Assembly: GCA_029212365.1 (NCBI GenBank)
Contig: JARGOC010000004.1
Location: 1 to 64,000, forward strand
Reading direction: 5' to 3'
Length of the DNA stretch: 64,000 nucleotides
From: Roseovarius sp.
GTDB taxonomy: Bacteria > Pseudomonadota > Alphaproteobacteria > Rhodobacterales > Rhodobacteraceae
Shown here: positions 27,086-37,980 of the stretch, piece by piece
Numbering within the stretch: the stretch's first letter is position 1
Layout: the number at the start of each line of letters is the position of its first letter
Position numbers and translations under genes: made by a program
The notes under the pieces: generated by a model
What the model was told of the DNA's origin: nothing
The model's input: the letters and a program-made list of their open reading frames with translations, nothing else
Databases searched by the model: none

Positions 27086-29350
27086 TCACACTGCTCGTTT
27101 TACTGTTTCATCTGTTTCGGTTTCGGCCCCGATCAGGGGCAAACGGATCACCGCCATTGCCCCGCGGTGGGCGCCATCACCAAAGGGCGGCGCGTCATCA
27201 AGGATCAACGTTCCGCCATGCTCTTCAATAATCTTTTTCACGATTGGCAGGCCCAGACCCGTGCCCTTGTCTCGGGTGGTGACATATGGCTCAAACAACC
27301 GCGAGCGGTCCTGAGGCAACCCAATGCCATTGTCAGCAATGCGGATCACCGCCTCGGGGCCTTCAATGGTTGAACTGACCCGGATGGTCGGCTGGAATCC
27401 ATCCACCACATCGCCTTTTTCAATATATGTTTCAATCGCTTCCCCGGCGTTCTTCAACAGGTTTGTAAGCGCTTGATTGATCATGGTCGCATCCACATCC
27501 GTGGTCAGATCATCGGCCGTCAAATCAGTTTCAAAGACAACATCCGGCTGACCACTATCTTGCAACAAAGTGGCCTCGCGCACCAGCTTGGACAGGCTTT
27601 CTTCTTTGGTTTCGGGCTCGGGCATCCGGGCAAATTTGGAAAACTCATCAACAATGCGGCGCAGGTCATTGGTCTGGCGCACCACCACATCGGTCAGCTG
27701 CTCTAGCTCGTGCGCCGGGCCTTCTTCTAGCTGACGGCCAAACTTGCGTTTGATGCGTTCCGCTGACAGTTGAATGGGCGTCAGAGGGTTCTTGATCTCA
27801 TGGGCAATCCGGCGCGCCACATCCCCCCAAGCTGCCATCCTTTGGGCGCTGACCAGATCGGTCACATCATCAAACGCCACAACATAGCCTTCATGCGCGC
27901 CATCCTCACCTTTGCGCGTCGACATGCGAACCAGCAGGTTTTCCTGCCGGGAATTGCGTGTCACCTTGATCTCTTCTTGCACAAAGCCCGAGGCGGATTT
28001 TTTCAACCGCGTGAAAAGCGCAGTGAATTCAGGCACAGCCACGCCCAGATCTACGGATTGCTGATCTTCATGCCAATCCAACAAGCGTTCTGCCGCACGG
28101 TTCACAAACGTCACCCGGCCAAGGGAATCCAACCCCACGACCCCGGAGGAGACCGACCCGAGCACAGAATCAAACAACCGGCGTCTGCGCTCAACCATTT
28201 GCGTGTTGGTCAACAAAGTATCCCGCTGGCCTTTCAACTGATGTGTCATCTGATTGAAATAGGTGCTCAGCATGGCGATCTCATCATCGCCCTCTTCTTC
28301 TCGCACGCGCACATTCAAGTCACCTTCGCCCACGCGCTGTGCCGCCGACATCAGGCGCCCCACCGGGCGTGACAGGCGCTCGGCAAACCACATGCCCAAC
28401 CACACAGCCGCCAGGATCAGGATCACGGCAAACCCCAAATACAAAAGGCCAAACTCAAACAAGACCCGGTCCCGCTCGCTTTCGCGTTGGGCATAAAAGC
28501 GCGCCGTTTCCTGCGTATCATCCAGCAGATTCAGGATATCGCCATCCACATTGCGGCTTACGTAGAGAAACCGATCAGTGATCGCTTCCAGCGGGATCAG
28601 CGCGCGGAATTCATTGTTGTCCCAATCACGGATCACCAACACGCCGGTATCCCGCGCCTCTTGCAATTGTGCGGCACTGGGTTCTTCGTAATCAAACAGG
28701 TATGATCGCTCGCCGCGGGCGCGAATATCGCCGGTTCCATCAATCACATAAGCCTCGCGCAGGCCGCGTTGGATCTCGCGTTGGCCCCGCGACAACACCT
28801 GCCGGATATCGCCATCGTCAATAAAGACAGCCGCACGTTTCGTGGCGTTGATAACTGAGGCCAGCACCCGCGCATCGGCCACCAGATCACGCCGGTGTTC
28901 CTCTTCATAGGCCTGCGCCGCCGCGACTGAATTATCAACAACACGGCCGACCCGGTCTGAAAACCACGCCTCAAGCCCCATATTAACGGTGAAGGTGGCA
29001 AAAATCGCGACGGTGATCGTCGGGGCCAGTGCCATAATGGCAAACACGCCAGTCAATCGCAGGTGCAAACGTGACCCAGCCGATTGGGTGCGCCGTGCGG
29101 CAACCATCTGCACCACGCGTTGCAACACAAGTGCCGCAATGATGATCACATAGATCAAATCTGAAAGCAAAACGACACGCAATATCTGCGATGAGGTGCC
29201 CTGATCCAATGGACCCATCACCAGATAAGTGACCAACGCCAGAACGGGGCCCAAAACAACCAACCCTAAGGTGGCCACGTTTTGTAGCTTGCGCAGCCGC
29301 CTGAGCCGACTGATGTTTTCCCAAGACAATCTGCGTGTCCGTGTTGCCAC
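27086..29350 (-). CDS. ntrY: nitrogen sensor histidine kinase NtrY
   Basis: The 754-residue membrane kinase has about four N-terminal membrane segments, a periplasmic sensor loop (about 110-300), HAMP (about 310-370), PAS (about 375-490), the phosphoacceptor box [20 protein letters not shown], and an HATPase domain with GIGLPQD and GTGLGLPIVKK. It phosphorylates NtrX and may cross-talk with NtrC. The start is GTG 29350, with GGGGGGC upstream; there is no ATG nearby. Confidence 0.94.
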   Translation of the reverse strand: MATRTRRLSWENISRLRRLRKLQNVATLGLVVLGPVLALVTYLVMGPLDQGTSSQILRVVLLSDLIYVIIIAALVLQRVVQMVAARRTQSAGSRLHLRLTGVFAIMALAPTITVAIFATFTVNMGLEAWFSDRVGRVVDNSVAAAQAYEEEHRRDLVADARVLASVINATKRAAVFIDDGDIRQVLSRGQREIQRGLREAYVIDGTGDIRARGERSYLFDYEEPSAAQLQEARDTGVLVIRDWDNNEFRALIPLEAITDRFLYVSRNVDGDILNLLDDTQETARFYAQRESERDRVLFEFGLLYLGFAVILILAAVWLGMWFAERLSRPVGRLMSAAQRVGEGDLNVRVREEEGDDEIAMLSTYFNQMTHQLKGQRDTLLTNTQMVERRRRLFDSVLGSVSSGVVGLDSLGRVTFVNRAAERLLDWHEDQQSVDLGVAVPEFTALFTRLKKSASGFVQEEIKVTRNSRQENLLVRMSTRKGEDGAHEGYVVAFDDVTDLVSAQRMAAWGDVARRIAHEIKNPLTPIQLSAERIKRKFGRQLEEGPAHELEQLTDVVVRQTNDLRRIVDEFSKFARMPEPETKEESLSKLVREATLLQDSGQPDVVFETDLTADDLTTDVDATMINQALTNLLKNAGEAIETYIEKGDVVDGFQPTIRVSSTIEGPEAVIRIADNGIGLPQDRSRLFEPYVTTRDKGTGLGLPIVKKIIEEHGGTLILDDAPPFGDGAHRGAMAVIRLPLIGAETETDETVKRAV

Positions 29351-29448
29351 GCTTTGCCCCCCATCGAGTGTGGGTCAGGTCATGCCTGCACCCAGATTTA
29401 GTGGCAAAATGGCAAATGCACCATTCGCGCCACACCTCTGTTGCCGTT

Positions 29449-30813
29449 TTACATCAATTTCCGGCGGCGTGTCACGCGAATATCAAGCTCGGTGATCTTC
29501 TTGCGCAAAGTATTTCGGTTTATCCCCAATAAATCGGCGCATTTCGCTTGATTTCCACCAGTTGCCTCCAGCGCAATCTCAATCAGAGGGGTTTCAACCT
29601 CACGCTGGATTCGCTGGTAAAGACCAGCGGGCGGCAAAAGCGATCCATGCATATCAAAATACCGCTGGATATGGCCCGCCACCGAGGACGACAGGCTATC
29701 GCCTCCTGCTCCGGGGTTTGCGGCGTTGAATTTGGGCTGTGTTCCAAGTGCCTCGGCCACATCAGCGGCATTGATTTCGGCGTTTTGTGCGGTCAGACTC
29801 AGGCGGCGAACAGTGTTTTCCAACTGGCGCACATTGCCCGGCCAGCTATAGCGGCGCAGCAGGTCCAGCGCCTCATCGTTCAACATCATGGTCGACTGGC
29901 CTGCATCATCAGCCTGCGCCAAGAAATGAGCCACCAACAATGGAATATCTTCGGACCGATCACGCAAAGCCGGAACATCTATCGTTGCCCCCGCCAGCCG
30001 ATAATAAAGATCATCCCTGACCATATCCGAGCCGTTCTCTTGTCCGGCACGCGTTGTTCTGGTGGCCATGAAACGCGGCGCGTCATCGCCACCTGCATCC
30101 ATCATGCGCACGATACGCGCCTGACTGGCCGCATCGAAATCGCCCAGTTCATCCAGCAGCATTGTGCCCCCCTGCGCGCGGGCCAACAGCCGCGCGGCAC
30201 GGTCATCATCCGCCAGGTCACCCGGTGCAACAGTCACCAAGGGGCGACCGCGCCGGTCTGAAAGATTGTGGATCGTTTGCCCGATCAGTGTTTTGCCCGT
30301 GCCAGAAGCGCCGATGATCATCACTGGCAAATCGGCGTTCATTACGCGCGCCACCACACGGTAGAGCGTTTGCATTGCCGCCGTGTGCCCGATCAGGGGC
30401 AGCTCTTCGGATCTCTCGGCCTCTCGCGGCGGCTCGCCTACGCTACGCGCTTTGCTTTGCAAGGCCCGCGACGTGCGCTTCATAATGTCGGGCAGATCAA
30501 AGGGCTTGGGCAGATAGTCAAACGCTTCGGCCTCTTCGGCCTTGATGGCGGTCATGATGGTGTTCTGGGCCGAAATGACAATCACCGGCAAGTCGGGGCG
30601 ATCCTGCGCAATCTTTGGCAACATCTCAAGCCCATTCCCATCAGGCATCATCACATCGGTGATAACCGCATCGCCTTTGCCTTCGCCCACCCACCGCATC
30701 AGCGTGGTCAAGCTCGAGGTCGCATGCACCCGGCACCCGGCCCGCGTCAGGGCCTGTGTTAGGACTGTGCGAATTGTGCGGTCATCATCCGCAATCAGAA
30801 CAGTTCCATCCAT
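29449..30813 (-). CDS. ntrC: nitrogen regulatory protein NtrC
   Basis: The 454-residue response regulator has a receiver domain (DDD near 9-11, Asp54-region [10 protein letters not shown]), an AAA+ domain with P-loop GASGTGKT and a Fis-type HTH ([20 protein letters not shown]). The region between Walker A and Walker B (LLLDELG-like MLLDELG) is shortened and lacks GAFTGA. Rhodobacter capsulatus NtrC is known to lack this loop and to activate sigma-70-type RNA polymerase, so the same is likely here. It overlaps ntrB by one base (TGATG). Confidence 0.94.
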   Translation of the reverse strand: MDGTVLIADDDRTIRTVLTQALTRAGCRVHATSSLTTLMRWVGEGKGDAVITDVMMPDGNGLEMLPKIAQDRPDLPVIVISAQNTIMTAIKAEEAEAFDYLPKPFDLPDIMKRTSRALQSKARSVGEPPREAERSEELPLIGHTAAMQTLYRVVARVMNADLPVMIIGASGTGKTLIGQTIHNLSDRRGRPLVTVAPGDLADDDRAARLLARAQGGTMLLDELGDFDAASQARIVRMMDAGGDDAPRFMATRTTRAGQENGSDMVRDDLYYRLAGATIDVPALRDRSEDIPLLVAHFLAQADDAGQSTMMLNDEALDLLRRYSWPGNVRQLENTVRRLSLTAQNAEINAADVAEALGTQPKFNAANPGAGGDSLSSSVAGHIQRYFDMHGSLLPPAGLYQRIQREVETPLIEIALEATGGNQAKCADLLGINRNTLRKKITELDIRVTRRRKLM

Positions 30814-31889
30814 CAGCCAATCTCCTTTGGGGGGGTGTCAGCCCGTGGTAACGACAGTTTTACAACCGTACGGCCCGGCACCGAGTTCATCTCGATCCAG
30901 CCGCCATGGTCAGACATAATTTTGGCTGCCAGCGCCAATCCCAATCCGGTGCCGTTTTCGCGGCCCGAAATGAAGGGTTCAAATACGTCGCCCTGTATGT
31001 CAGGCGGCAGGCCAGGGCCATCGTCCGTCACTTCGATGTGCAATGGCAAAGACTGGTCTACACCGCTGTCTCGCCGCACCCGCAGGCTGTGTTCGTAATA
31101 GCTGCGCAACAGGATCTTGCCGCCCGAAGGGTCAGCCGCTTGGGCGGCATTTTTCAGCAGATTCAGCACCACTTGCACCAGTTGATCTGCATCCCCGGCG
31201 GCCATTGGCAGTGAGGGGTCATACTGCTTTACGATTTGCATATGGGCCGCAAAGCCCAGGCTCGCTGAGCGGCGCGCGCGGTCCAGCACATCATGTAGGT
31301 TCACCGGCTGCAACTTCGGGGCAATGACATTGCCAAACTGCTCAACCTGGTCCAGCAGCGCCACGATGCGCCGGCTTTCACTGACAATCAGGTCGGTCAG
31401 CTCCCGGTCCTCAGCATTCAGCGTCATGGCCAGCAATTGCGCGGCCCCGGTGATACCCGCCAACGGGTTCTTGATTTCATGGGCCAACATTTCCGCCATG
31501 CCAATGGCAGATTTCGCGGCACGGTTGACTGATTGGCTCTGACCGATCCGGCCTGCAAATTCACGCGTGGCGATGTGCAGGATCATCTTGCCGGGTTGGC
31601 CTGCCCATGGGGCAATGTGCAAATTGCATTGCACCGGGGCGCCCTGCCCCGTGCCAACATCCACATCATTTACAAACAATGGTGTATTATGGGTGCGCGC
31701 CCGCACAAAGGCCTCCTCCAATGACGCATCCACTGACAATCTGTTCCACGCCGGCTGGCCTGCCACAGATTTACTGGAGGTCATCAAAAATGCTTCGGCT
31801 GCCGGGTTGATCTGCGTGATAAGATCATTCTCATCAAGGATCAGAACAGGCGTTGGCAGCGAGGCCCAGATGGTTTCTTCCCCGATCAT
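30813..31889 (-). CDS. ntrB: nitrogen sensor kinase/phosphatase NtrB
   Basis: The 358-residue soluble kinase has a PAS domain (about 8-110), the H-box [15 protein letters not shown] and an HATPase domain with N-box [17 protein letters not shown] and [11 protein letters not shown]. It phosphorylates or dephosphorylates NtrC under PII control. I take ATG 31889, overlapping the dusB stop (ATGA); upstream sequence in frame is antisense to nothing conserved and has no site. Confidence 0.94.
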   Translation of the reverse strand: MIGEETIWASLPTPVLILDENDLITQINPAAEAFLMTSSKSVAGQPAWNRLSVDASLEEAFVRARTHNTPLFVNDVDVGTGQGAPVQCNLHIAPWAGQPGKMILHIATREFAGRIGQSQSVNRAAKSAIGMAEMLAHEIKNPLAGITGAAQLLAMTLNAEDRELTDLIVSESRRIVALLDQVEQFGNVIAPKLQPVNLHDVLDRARRSASLGFAAHMQIVKQYDPSLPMAAGDADQLVQVVLNLLKNAAQAADPSGGKILLRSYYEHSLRVRRDSGVDQSLPLHIEVTDDGPGLPPDIQGDVFEPFISGRENGTGLGLALAAKIMSDHGGWIEMNSVPGRTVVKLSLPRADTPPKEIG

Positions 31890-32902
31890 GCCGCTTGCCT
31901 CGTGGGGGCATCCATGGCCATCGCGATCAGGCCCAGCACCTGTGAGCTGTCCTTTGAGGTCAGAACCTCGCGGCGCAGGCAGAGGTCTGTGCCCGCATGA
32001 TCCATATACCACCCCAGATGTTTGCGCGCGATCCGCAAACCCAGGTCACAGCCATAAAACTCCAGCATATCCTCGTAATGTGCACCAACCAGCTCAGCCA
32101 GTCGGGCCCCTGTTGGCACATCCGGGGCTGCGGCTCCAAAAAGATCATGCGCCACCTCAGCCAAGGCCCATGGCCGCCCCTGCGCACCGCGCCCGATCAT
32201 CACCCCGTCCGCACCTGATTGCTGCAATGCACATCGGGCGGTGGTGCTGTCTGTGATATCGCCATTGGCCACCACCGGAATTTGCACCGCAGCCTTGATC
32301 GCAGCAATGGCCGCCCAATCGGCATGGCCTTTGTAAAACTGACAGCGCGTGCGCCCGTGAATGGTGATCATCTGGATGCCCGCCTCTTGGGCGCGCGTGG
32401 CCAGCTCTGGTGCATTCAGGCTGGCATCATCCCAGCCCAGCCGGGTTTTCAACGTCACCGGCAGATCAACTGCGCCCACCACGGCCTCAATCAAGGTCAA
32501 TGCGTGGTCCAGATCCTTCAGCAGGGCCGACCCACAGGCGCCTTCTCCGCTGGCGCTGGTCACTTTCTTGGCCGGGCACCCCATATTGATGTCAATAATG
32601 CGCGCGCCGTTGGCCTCGGCCATGCGCGCGGCCTCAGCCAGCCAATGTGCCTCACGGCCCGCCAGCTGCACGGCCGTGTTTTCAATCCCCAGCCCCAATT
32701 CGGCTTTTTCACGCACGCCTCGCTTGGCATGGATCATATCCTGGCATGCGATCATTTCACTCACCACCAGCCCAGCCCCGAAACGTGACACCAGATTACG
32801 AAACGGTAAATCTGTGATTCCAGCCAAAGGGGCCAGAAAAACCGGAGGCGTCAGGGCCAGGTGGTCTAGGGGTACTCGCAAATGCTTAATCCTTGTGCAC
32901 AT
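31886..32902 (-). CDS. dusB: tRNA-dihydrouridine synthase (DusB/NifR3)
   Basis: The FMN enzyme reduces uridine to dihydrouridine in t[19 protein letters not shown], the MGCPAKKV motif with the catalytic Cys, and VVANGDI and [12 protein letters not shown] for FMN phosphate are present. With the start at ATG 32902 it is 338 residues. Longer (32950) or shorter starts are possible, as no clear ribosome binding site is seen. It leads the dusB-ntrB-ntrC unit, as nifR3 does in Rhodobacter. Confidence 0.93.
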   Translation of the reverse strand: MCTRIKHLRVPLDHLALTPPVFLAPLAGITDLPFRNLVSRFGAGLVVSEMIACQDMIHAKRGVREKAELGLGIENTAVQLAGREAHWLAEAARMAEANGARIIDINMGCPAKKVTSASGEGACGSALLKDLDHALTLIEAVVGAVDLPVTLKTRLGWDDASLNAPELATRAQEAGIQMITIHGRTRCQFYKGHADWAAIAAIKAAVQIPVVANGDITDSTTARCALQQSGADGVMIGRGAQGRPWALAEVAHDLFGAAAPDVPTGARLAELVGAHYEDMLEFYGCDLGLRIARKHLGWYMDHAGTDLCLRREVLTSKDSSQVLGLIAMAMDAPTRQAA

Positions 32903-33040
32903 TGTGTGATTTACGCCGTTATCCCTAATACCACAATAAAAACAGGACATAATGGCACGCGCTGGCATCTTGACGCCTGTTTATTAGGCATACTGCACGG
33001 CCATTGCGCTTTGTGCGTCTGCGGCTTATCCCTCAAATGC

Positions 33041-34171
33041 ATGAGCAATGCAGCTATCATCGTCGCCGCAGGGCGTGGCACTCGCGCCGGAGGGGATTTG
33101 CCCAAACAATGGCAACCCCTGGCTGGGCGGCGCGTGATCGACTGGACTGTTGGCGCGTTTGAAGCCGTGGATGAGATCGCCAGCATCATACTGGTTCTGC
33201 ACCCTGATGATCTGGATCACTTTGCGCCGCATGGGCGGATTGAGGTGGCCAGCGGCGGGGCGACGCGCGGCGCATCTGTGCGCAATGGGCTTGAGGCTCT
33301 GGGCGGGCGCGACGTGCAACATGTGCTGATACATGACGTGGCGCGCGCATGTATTTCACCAGATGTGATCAGGTCCAGCCTTGTAGCGTTGCAAAATTAC
33401 CCAGCCGTGGCCCCCGCCGTGCCTGTCAGCGATGCCCTGTGGCGTGGCGAAAATGATCAGGTCAGCGGCACGCAGGATCGCACAGGGTTGTGGCGCGCAC
33501 AAACGCCCCAAGGGTTTGAATTTGGGGCTATCCTTGCCGCTCACCGCGCTTTTGACGGAGATCCGGCGGATGACGTAGAGGTTGCCCGCGCCGCCGACAT
33601 TCCTGTTACCATCCTACCGGGCGATGAAGACAACCTGAAAATAACCACCGCGCCGGACTTTGCCCGCGCCGAAAAAATACTGCGAGGTCAAATGGATATA
33701 CGCACAGGTTCAGGTTATGATGTTCACCGTTTTGGCCCCGGAGATCATGTTGTGCTCTGCGGTGTTAGCGTCCCATTTGAACGTGGCTTGCAAGGCCATT
33801 CCGATGCGGACGTTGGCATGCACGCCCTAACAGATGCGCTGTATGGTGCGATGGCCGAAGGTGACATTGGCCAACATTTCCCCCCCTCTGATCCACAGTG
33901 GAAGGGCGCAAGCAGTGATATCTTCCTGCGCCACGCAACACAGATGGCATCTGAAAAGGGATATAATATCAGCAATATAGACGTCACTCTTATATGTGAG
34001 TTTCCCAAAATCGGCCCACATTCCATAGCTATGCGCACCGCTTTGTCGGGCATCATGGGGCTGGATATGGACCGCATATCCGTCAAGGCAACCACGTCGG
34101 AGAAACTTGGATTTACAGGCCGCGGAGAAGGCATCGCCGCCATGGCCACGGCAACTTTGGTGCGCCCATGA
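33041..34171 (+). CDS. ispDF: bifunctional IspD/IspF isoprenoid enzyme
   Basis: The 376-residue fusion makes two steps of the MEP pathway. IspD (about 1-218, with [17 protein letters not shown] and [10 protein letters not shown]) makes CDP-methylerythritol. IspF (about 222-376, with [20 protein letters not shown] and [16 protein letters not shown] for the zinc and CDP sites) makes the cyclodiphosphate. Fusion is common in alphaproteobacteria. The start at ATG 33041 gives the family N-terminus. The stop overlaps pgpA. Confidence 0.96.
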   Translation: MSNAAIIVAAGRGTRAGGDLPKQWQPLAGRRVIDWTVGAFEAVDEIASIILVLHPDDLDHFAPHGRIEVASGGATRGASVRNGLEALGGRDVQHVLIHDVARACISPDVIRSSLVALQNYPAVAPAVPVSDALWRGENDQVSGTQDRTGLWRAQTPQGFEFGAILAAHRAFDGDPADDVEVARAADIPVTILPGDEDNLKITTAPDFARAEKILRGQMDIRTGSGYDVHRFGPGDHVVLCGVSVPFERGLQGHSDADVGMHALTDALYGAMAEGDIGQHFPPSDPQWKGASSDIFLRHATQMASEKGYNISNIDVTLICEFPKIGPHSIAMRTALSGIMGLDMDRISVKATTSEKLGFTGRGEGIAAMATATLVRP

Positions 34172-34656
34172 AACTAAGCACATTCATCGCCACCGTCGCC
34201 TATAGCGGCCACCTGCGCCCCGCTCCGGGCACCTGGGGGTCTTTGGCCTCGCTTCCGCTGGCCTGGCTGGTGGCGTATTGGACGGGATATATCGGTGTTA
34301 TCGTCCTTGGGGTAATCGCATTTTTCGTTGGTGTATGGGCGGTTAAGGTGGAAACTTCAGGTAAGGACAATCATGACCCTTCCGAGATCGTCATAGATGA
34401 ACTGGTCGGTCAGTGGATCGCCCTGCTACCGGTGATATACGGCGCCAATATGATGCAGGCTGATCTGCTGGCGCTTTGGCCCGGCTGGATCACCGCCTTT
34501 GTATTGTTCCGGTTTTTTGACATCACCAAATTTGGCCCCATTGGATGGGCCGACCGGCGCAATGATGCGGTGGGGGTCATGTTGGATGATGTGATTGCTG
34601 GTGTATTTGCGGCTATCGGCGTGTTGGGTTTTGCGGCACTTGCCCATGGCCTGTGA
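34168..34656 (+). CDS. pgpA: phosphatidylglycerophosphatase A
   Basis: The 162-residue membrane enzyme dephosphorylates phosphatidylglycerol phosphate. [27 protein letters not shown] and [15 protein letters not shown] are the family motifs. It has about four membrane segments. ATG overlaps the ispDF stop (ATGA) and its end overlaps cinA by 11 bases, so the three genes are translated as one unit. Confidence 0.95.
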   Translation: MKLSTFIATVAYSGHLRPAPGTWGSLASLPLAWLVAYWTGYIGVIVLGVIAFFVGVWAVKVETSGKDNHDPSEIVIDELVGQWIALLPVIYGANMMQADLLALWPGWITAFVLFRFFDITKFGPIGWADRRNDAVGVMLDDVIAGVFAAIGVLGFAALAHGL

Positions 34657-35131
34657 CCCCCAGATTACTGCGGCGCAACTGCTGGATCTGGCGCGGGGTG
34701 CAGGCACGCGCATCGCCACAGCAGAAAGCTGCACTGGCGGGCTGGTCATCGCTGAACTGACTGAGGTTGCTGGGTCTTCCTCGATGGTTGAATGCGGTTT
34801 TGTGACCTATTCAAATGCCGCCAAACAACAGATGTTGGGCGTCAAAGCCGATACTCTGGCCACCTATGGCGCAGTTTCCGAACAAGTGGCGGTAGAAATG
34901 GCGACCGGAGCGTTGGAGCGATCCAACGCCGATTTAACCGTTTCCATCACCGGCATCGCAGGCCCCGGCCCCTCCGAGCATAAACCAGAAGGGCGGGTGT
35001 GCTTTGCAATTGCCCAAAAAGGGCGACACACAGCCGGTGAAACCCAAGACTTCGGGGCGCAAGGCCGCTCAGCAGTGCGCCGCGCCAGTGTTGACCATGC
35101 ACTGAGCATGCTGGCCAAGGCGTTAACATAA
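34646..35131 (+). CDS. pncC: CinA C-terminal-type nicotinamide-nucleotide amidase
   Basis: The 161-residue stand-alone CinA C-domain has [20 protein letters not shown] and [10 protein letters not shown], the catalytic motifs of NMN amidohydrolase, which recycles NMN to nicotinate mononucleotide. The N-terminal competence-damage domain is absent, as in E. coli PncC. ATG 34646 lies inside pgpA. Confidence 0.92.
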   Translation: MACDPQITAAQLLDLARGAGTRIATAESCTGGLVIAELTEVAGSSSMVECGFVTYSNAAKQQMLGVKADTLATYGAVSEQVAVEMATGALERSNADLTVSITGIAGPGPSEHKPEGRVCFAIAQKGRHTAGETQDFGAQGRSAVRRASVDHALSMLAKALT

Positions 35132-35281
35132 TTCCGCTCAACAAGACGGCACCACATGTAAATTCCGCCTGAATATTAGGCAGCATGCAAAACGAACGCA
35201 GGAATTTTGGTTAAAGACTTTTTCTTATGCGGTTTGCGGGTTTTTTAGGCGCAACTATTACAAACGCATAAGGAAATACCT

Positions 35282-36460
35282 ATGAATGGCGCCGATACAG
35301 CCTGGATCATCGTAGCAACTGCTCTGGTCCTTTTCATGACGCTCCCTGGTCTCGCTCTTTTTTACGGCGGCCTCGTGCGCGCCCGAAATGTGCTGAGCGT
35401 TTTCATGCAATGCTATGCCATCGCCTGTTTGATGAGCGTTCTGTGGCTGGCTTTTGGCTATTCCATCGCGTTTGGGGATGGCGGCGCTTACTGGGGCGGC
35501 TTGGACAAAATGTTTCTTCTGGGCGTGAGTGCAGATACCCTGTCAGGCACCCTGCCCGAGGTTCTGTTCTTTGCGTTTCAAATGACCTTCGCCATTATCA
35601 CCCCTGCGCTGATCGTGGGGGCCTATGTCGAGCGGATCAACTTCAGCTTCATGCTGTTGTTTTCCGGTCTGTGGATGCTGCTTTGCTACGCACCTGTCAC
35701 ACATTGGATATGGGGGGGCGGCTTTTTGGCGGATGGCGGTATCTTCGGTGCCAACGGCGTGAAAGATTTTGCCGGAGGCATTGTGGTGCATGAAACCGCA
35801 GGTCTGGCGGCATTGATCATTGCTGTGGCCCTTGGCCCCCGGCACCATCAAACCACCCCGCCGCATAATCCGGGCCTTGTGATGATCGGGGCTGCGATGC
35901 TGTGGGTTGGCTGGTTCGGCTTTAACGGCGGCTCACAATTGGCGGCAGACGGCGGGGCCGCCATGGCGCTGACAGTCACCCATATTTCTGCGGCAACGGC
36001 CTCGCTTAGCTGGGCATTGTGGGAGCGGATAAAATTTGGCAAGGCATCACTTGTGGGCATTGTGACGGGCACTATCGCCGGTCTGGCCTCGATTACACCA
36101 GCATCGGGGTTTGTTGGCCCGATTGAGGCGTTGATCATCGGCGCGGTTGCCGGTGTTCTATGCCAAGAGGCCGTGGTGCTGATCCGCGAGCGCCTGAAAA
36201 TCGACGACACTTTGGATGTGTTCGCGGTGCACGGCGTGGGCGGAATTTTTGGCACGATTATGATTGCGGCCTTGGGTGCGGGCAGTTGGGCTGCGCAATT
36301 GGGATCCCTGGCCATTGTGGGGCTGTTCACCGTGGTTGTCAGCTATGCGCTGGTCAAGCTGGTGGGGATGATTACGCCCATCCGTGTGGATACAGAAACT
36401 GAAACCGGCGGTCTGGACCTCGCCGTACATGGTGAACGGGCTTACGATATGAGCAGCTGA
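35282..36460 (+). CDS. amtB: ammonium transporter AmtB
   Basis: The 392-residue protein has about eleven membrane segments. The pore motifs are FYGGLVRARNVLS, FQMTFAIITPALIVGA and the twin-His pair in GGIVVHETAG and DVFAVHGVGG. AAGGAAATACC precedes the ATG. It imports ammonium under nitrogen limitation and lies about 3.4 kb from ntrBC. No glnK is adjacent, which is unusual for amtB. Confidence 0.95.
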   Translation: MNGADTAWIIVATALVLFMTLPGLALFYGGLVRARNVLSVFMQCYAIACLMSVLWLAFGYSIAFGDGGAYWGGLDKMFLLGVSADTLSGTLPEVLFFAFQMTFAIITPALIVGAYVERINFSFMLLFSGLWMLLCYAPVTHWIWGGGFLADGGIFGANGVKDFAGGIVVHETAGLAALIIAVALGPRHHQTTPPHNPGLVMIGAAMLWVGWFGFNGGSQLAADGGAAMALTVTHISAATASLSWALWERIKFGKASLVGIVTGTIAGLASITPASGFVGPIEALIIGAVAGVLCQEAVVLIRERLKIDDTLDVFAVHGVGGIFGTIMIAALGAGSWAAQLGSLAIVGLFTVVVSYALVKLVGMITPIRVDTETETGGLDLAVHGERAYDMSS

Positions 36461-36484
36461 TCCTGCCCATGGATTGTGCAAGAC

Positions 36485-36518
36485 AGAAGGCTCCGGTAAT
36501 CCGGGGCCTTCTTCATTT
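36485..36518 (+). terminator. terminator after amtB
   Basis: AGAAGGCTCCGG and CCGGGGCCTTCT pair around the loop TAAT, with a weak T-rich tail. It lies at the convergent junction with the gene at 36513 and may serve both directions. Confidence 0.7.
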
Positions 36519-36959
36519 ATACAGCTCATCCGCGCGTGTCTCAAACGCGCGCACGATCCGCTGCATGGCTTCATAGAAAAACAACCCGGCAGCTTTTTGC
36601 AAAATGAAGTTGCGAAACTCAAAATCCACATAAAAGGCCACGTCACACCCACCGTCGGTGTCTGTGAATTCCCATTTTGAAACCATATGCTTGAATGGCC
36701 CGTCCAGATATTCGGTGTCGATGCGATTCTGCTCAGGCCACAGCACCACGCGGCTGCCAAATTTTTCGCGGAACAGTTTGAAGCTGATCACCAGATCAGC
36801 CAGCATGATTTGCGATCCATCGGGCTGGCCTTCACATGATCGGATGCGCGCCGCTGCGGCCCAAGGCAGAAACTCAGGATAGCGCGCCACATCCGCCACC
36901 AGATCATACATCTGTTGTGCAGAGTAAGGCAGGTGACGTGTTTCAGAATGTGTTGTCAT
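36513..36959 (-). CDS. RatA/Coq10-like START-domain protein
   Basis: The 148-residue protein has the pattern of the polyketide-cyclase/START family: [21 protein letters not shown] at the start, FREKFGSRV mid-way, and a C-terminal helix with [17 protein letters not shown]. Members include Coq10 (ubiquinone chaperone) and RatA. In alphaproteobacteria a lipid or ubiquinone-binding role is more likely than toxicity. I use ATG 36959 over TTG 36962. Confidence 0.85.
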   Translation of the reverse strand: MTTHSETRHLPYSAQQMYDLVADVARYPEFLPWAAAARIRSCEGQPDGSQIMLADLVISFKLFREKFGSRVVLWPEQNRIDTEYLDGPFKHMVSKWEFTDTDGGCDVAFYVDFEFRNFILQKAAGLFFYEAMQRIVRAFETRADELYK

Positions 36960-37031
36960 CAAAGGCTCGAAATTCGCATGGACAGTGGTCTGCTATTTCG
37001 TAGACTGGCACATAAAACACAAGGGGACATC

Positions 37032-37571
37032 ATGCCTGATCGCTCATATGTCATCGACCAGATGATCTCGGCCAAATCCATTGCTGCGCGCATTGAGGAC
37101 CTCGCCCGCGAGATCAAGGCCGAATTTGCAGGCACCGACCGGTTGATCGTGGTTGGTTTGCTGCGGGGGTCCTTTGTCTTTATTGCCGATCTGGTGCGTG
37201 AGCTGGATATGAATGTAGAGGTCGATTTTGTTGAGACCTCTTCATATGGAAACGCCATGGAATCCAGCAAAGAAGTGCGTATCCTCAAAGACTTGCGCGG
37301 CGAAATTGAAGGGCGTGATGTGCTGGTGGTCGAAGATATCGTGGACACGGGCCACACCCTGACCCATGTGTTGCACCTACTGGAGAGCCGCGCCCCTGCC
37401 AAGCTGCGCACCATTGCCCTGCTCGACAAACCGATCCGGCGAGAGGTGGACATCAAGGCCGATTGGATTGGCTTTGAAATCCCTGATGAATTTGTCGTGG
37501 GGTACGGTATTGATTTTGCACAGCGCAACCGCAACCTGCCCTTTATCGGCAAGGTCAGGTTCACCGAATGA
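37032..37571 (+). CDS. hpt: hypoxanthine phosphoribosyltransferase
   Basis: The 179-residue purine-salvage enzyme converts hypoxanthine (and often guanine) plus PRPP to nucleotides. The PRPP loop is [29 protein letters not shown] and [17 protein letters not shown] are typical of bacterial Hpt. AAGGGG precedes ATG 37032. It overlaps the next small gene (ATGA). Confidence 0.94.
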   Translation: MPDRSYVIDQMISAKSIAARIEDLAREIKAEFAGTDRLIVVGLLRGSFVFIADLVRELDMNVEVDFVETSSYGNAMESSKEVRILKDLRGEIEGRDVLVVEDIVDTGHTLTHVLHLLESRAPAKLRTIALLDKPIRREVDIKADWIGFEIPDEFVVGYGIDFAQRNRNLPFIGKVRFTE

Positions 37572-37747
37572 ACCAGCGCTGGCTATTCAAAATGGCCCGG
37601 TGGGCGCAAAACCCACCATCAGAAAAGCGTGTGATCTTTGTGGTTAGCATATTGGCTGTGTGCCTATGCGTTGTGGCGATCGAAATGTTCATCGGCTGGC
37701 CCGAATGGTTGTCACTGGATCCAAAGGGCACACGGTGGAAACCCTGA
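37568..37747 (+). CDS. small single-span membrane protein
   Basis: The 59-residue protein starts [20 protein letters not shown] and has one membrane segment (about 21-43) ending before [17 protein letters not shown]. Its ATG overlaps the hpt stop, giving good support for translation. Similar small proteins with an N-terminal [12 protein letters not shown] motif occur in this group, I believe, but I cannot name a family or function. Confidence 0.75.
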   Translation: MNQRWLFKMARWAQNPPSEKRVIFVVSILAVCLCVVAIEMFIGWPEWLSLDPKGTRWKP

Positions 37748-37980
37748 CTCAAGGACCAAAGCTGAGATGTCGTTAAGACCTTGGGATTGCAATGACAATG
37801 CCGCTGCCGAGACGTTTTTCATTCTCCATTTCATCAGACATTTGTACGCTCCGGATCGTTAAACTTAAGCCTGTCCTCGCCCGTCTCAGACACACGGCCA
37901 CACGGCTGGGCTAGCTGAAAGGCCAAAAATCAGTATAATTCAGGTATTATTAACTCCAAGAAATTACAAAGGTGCAGCCC

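Noticed and set aside
36513..36959. RatA toxin in a toxin-antitoxin pair
   Set aside because: There is no RatB-like partner next to it, and the START/Coq10 reading suits an alphaproteobacterium better.
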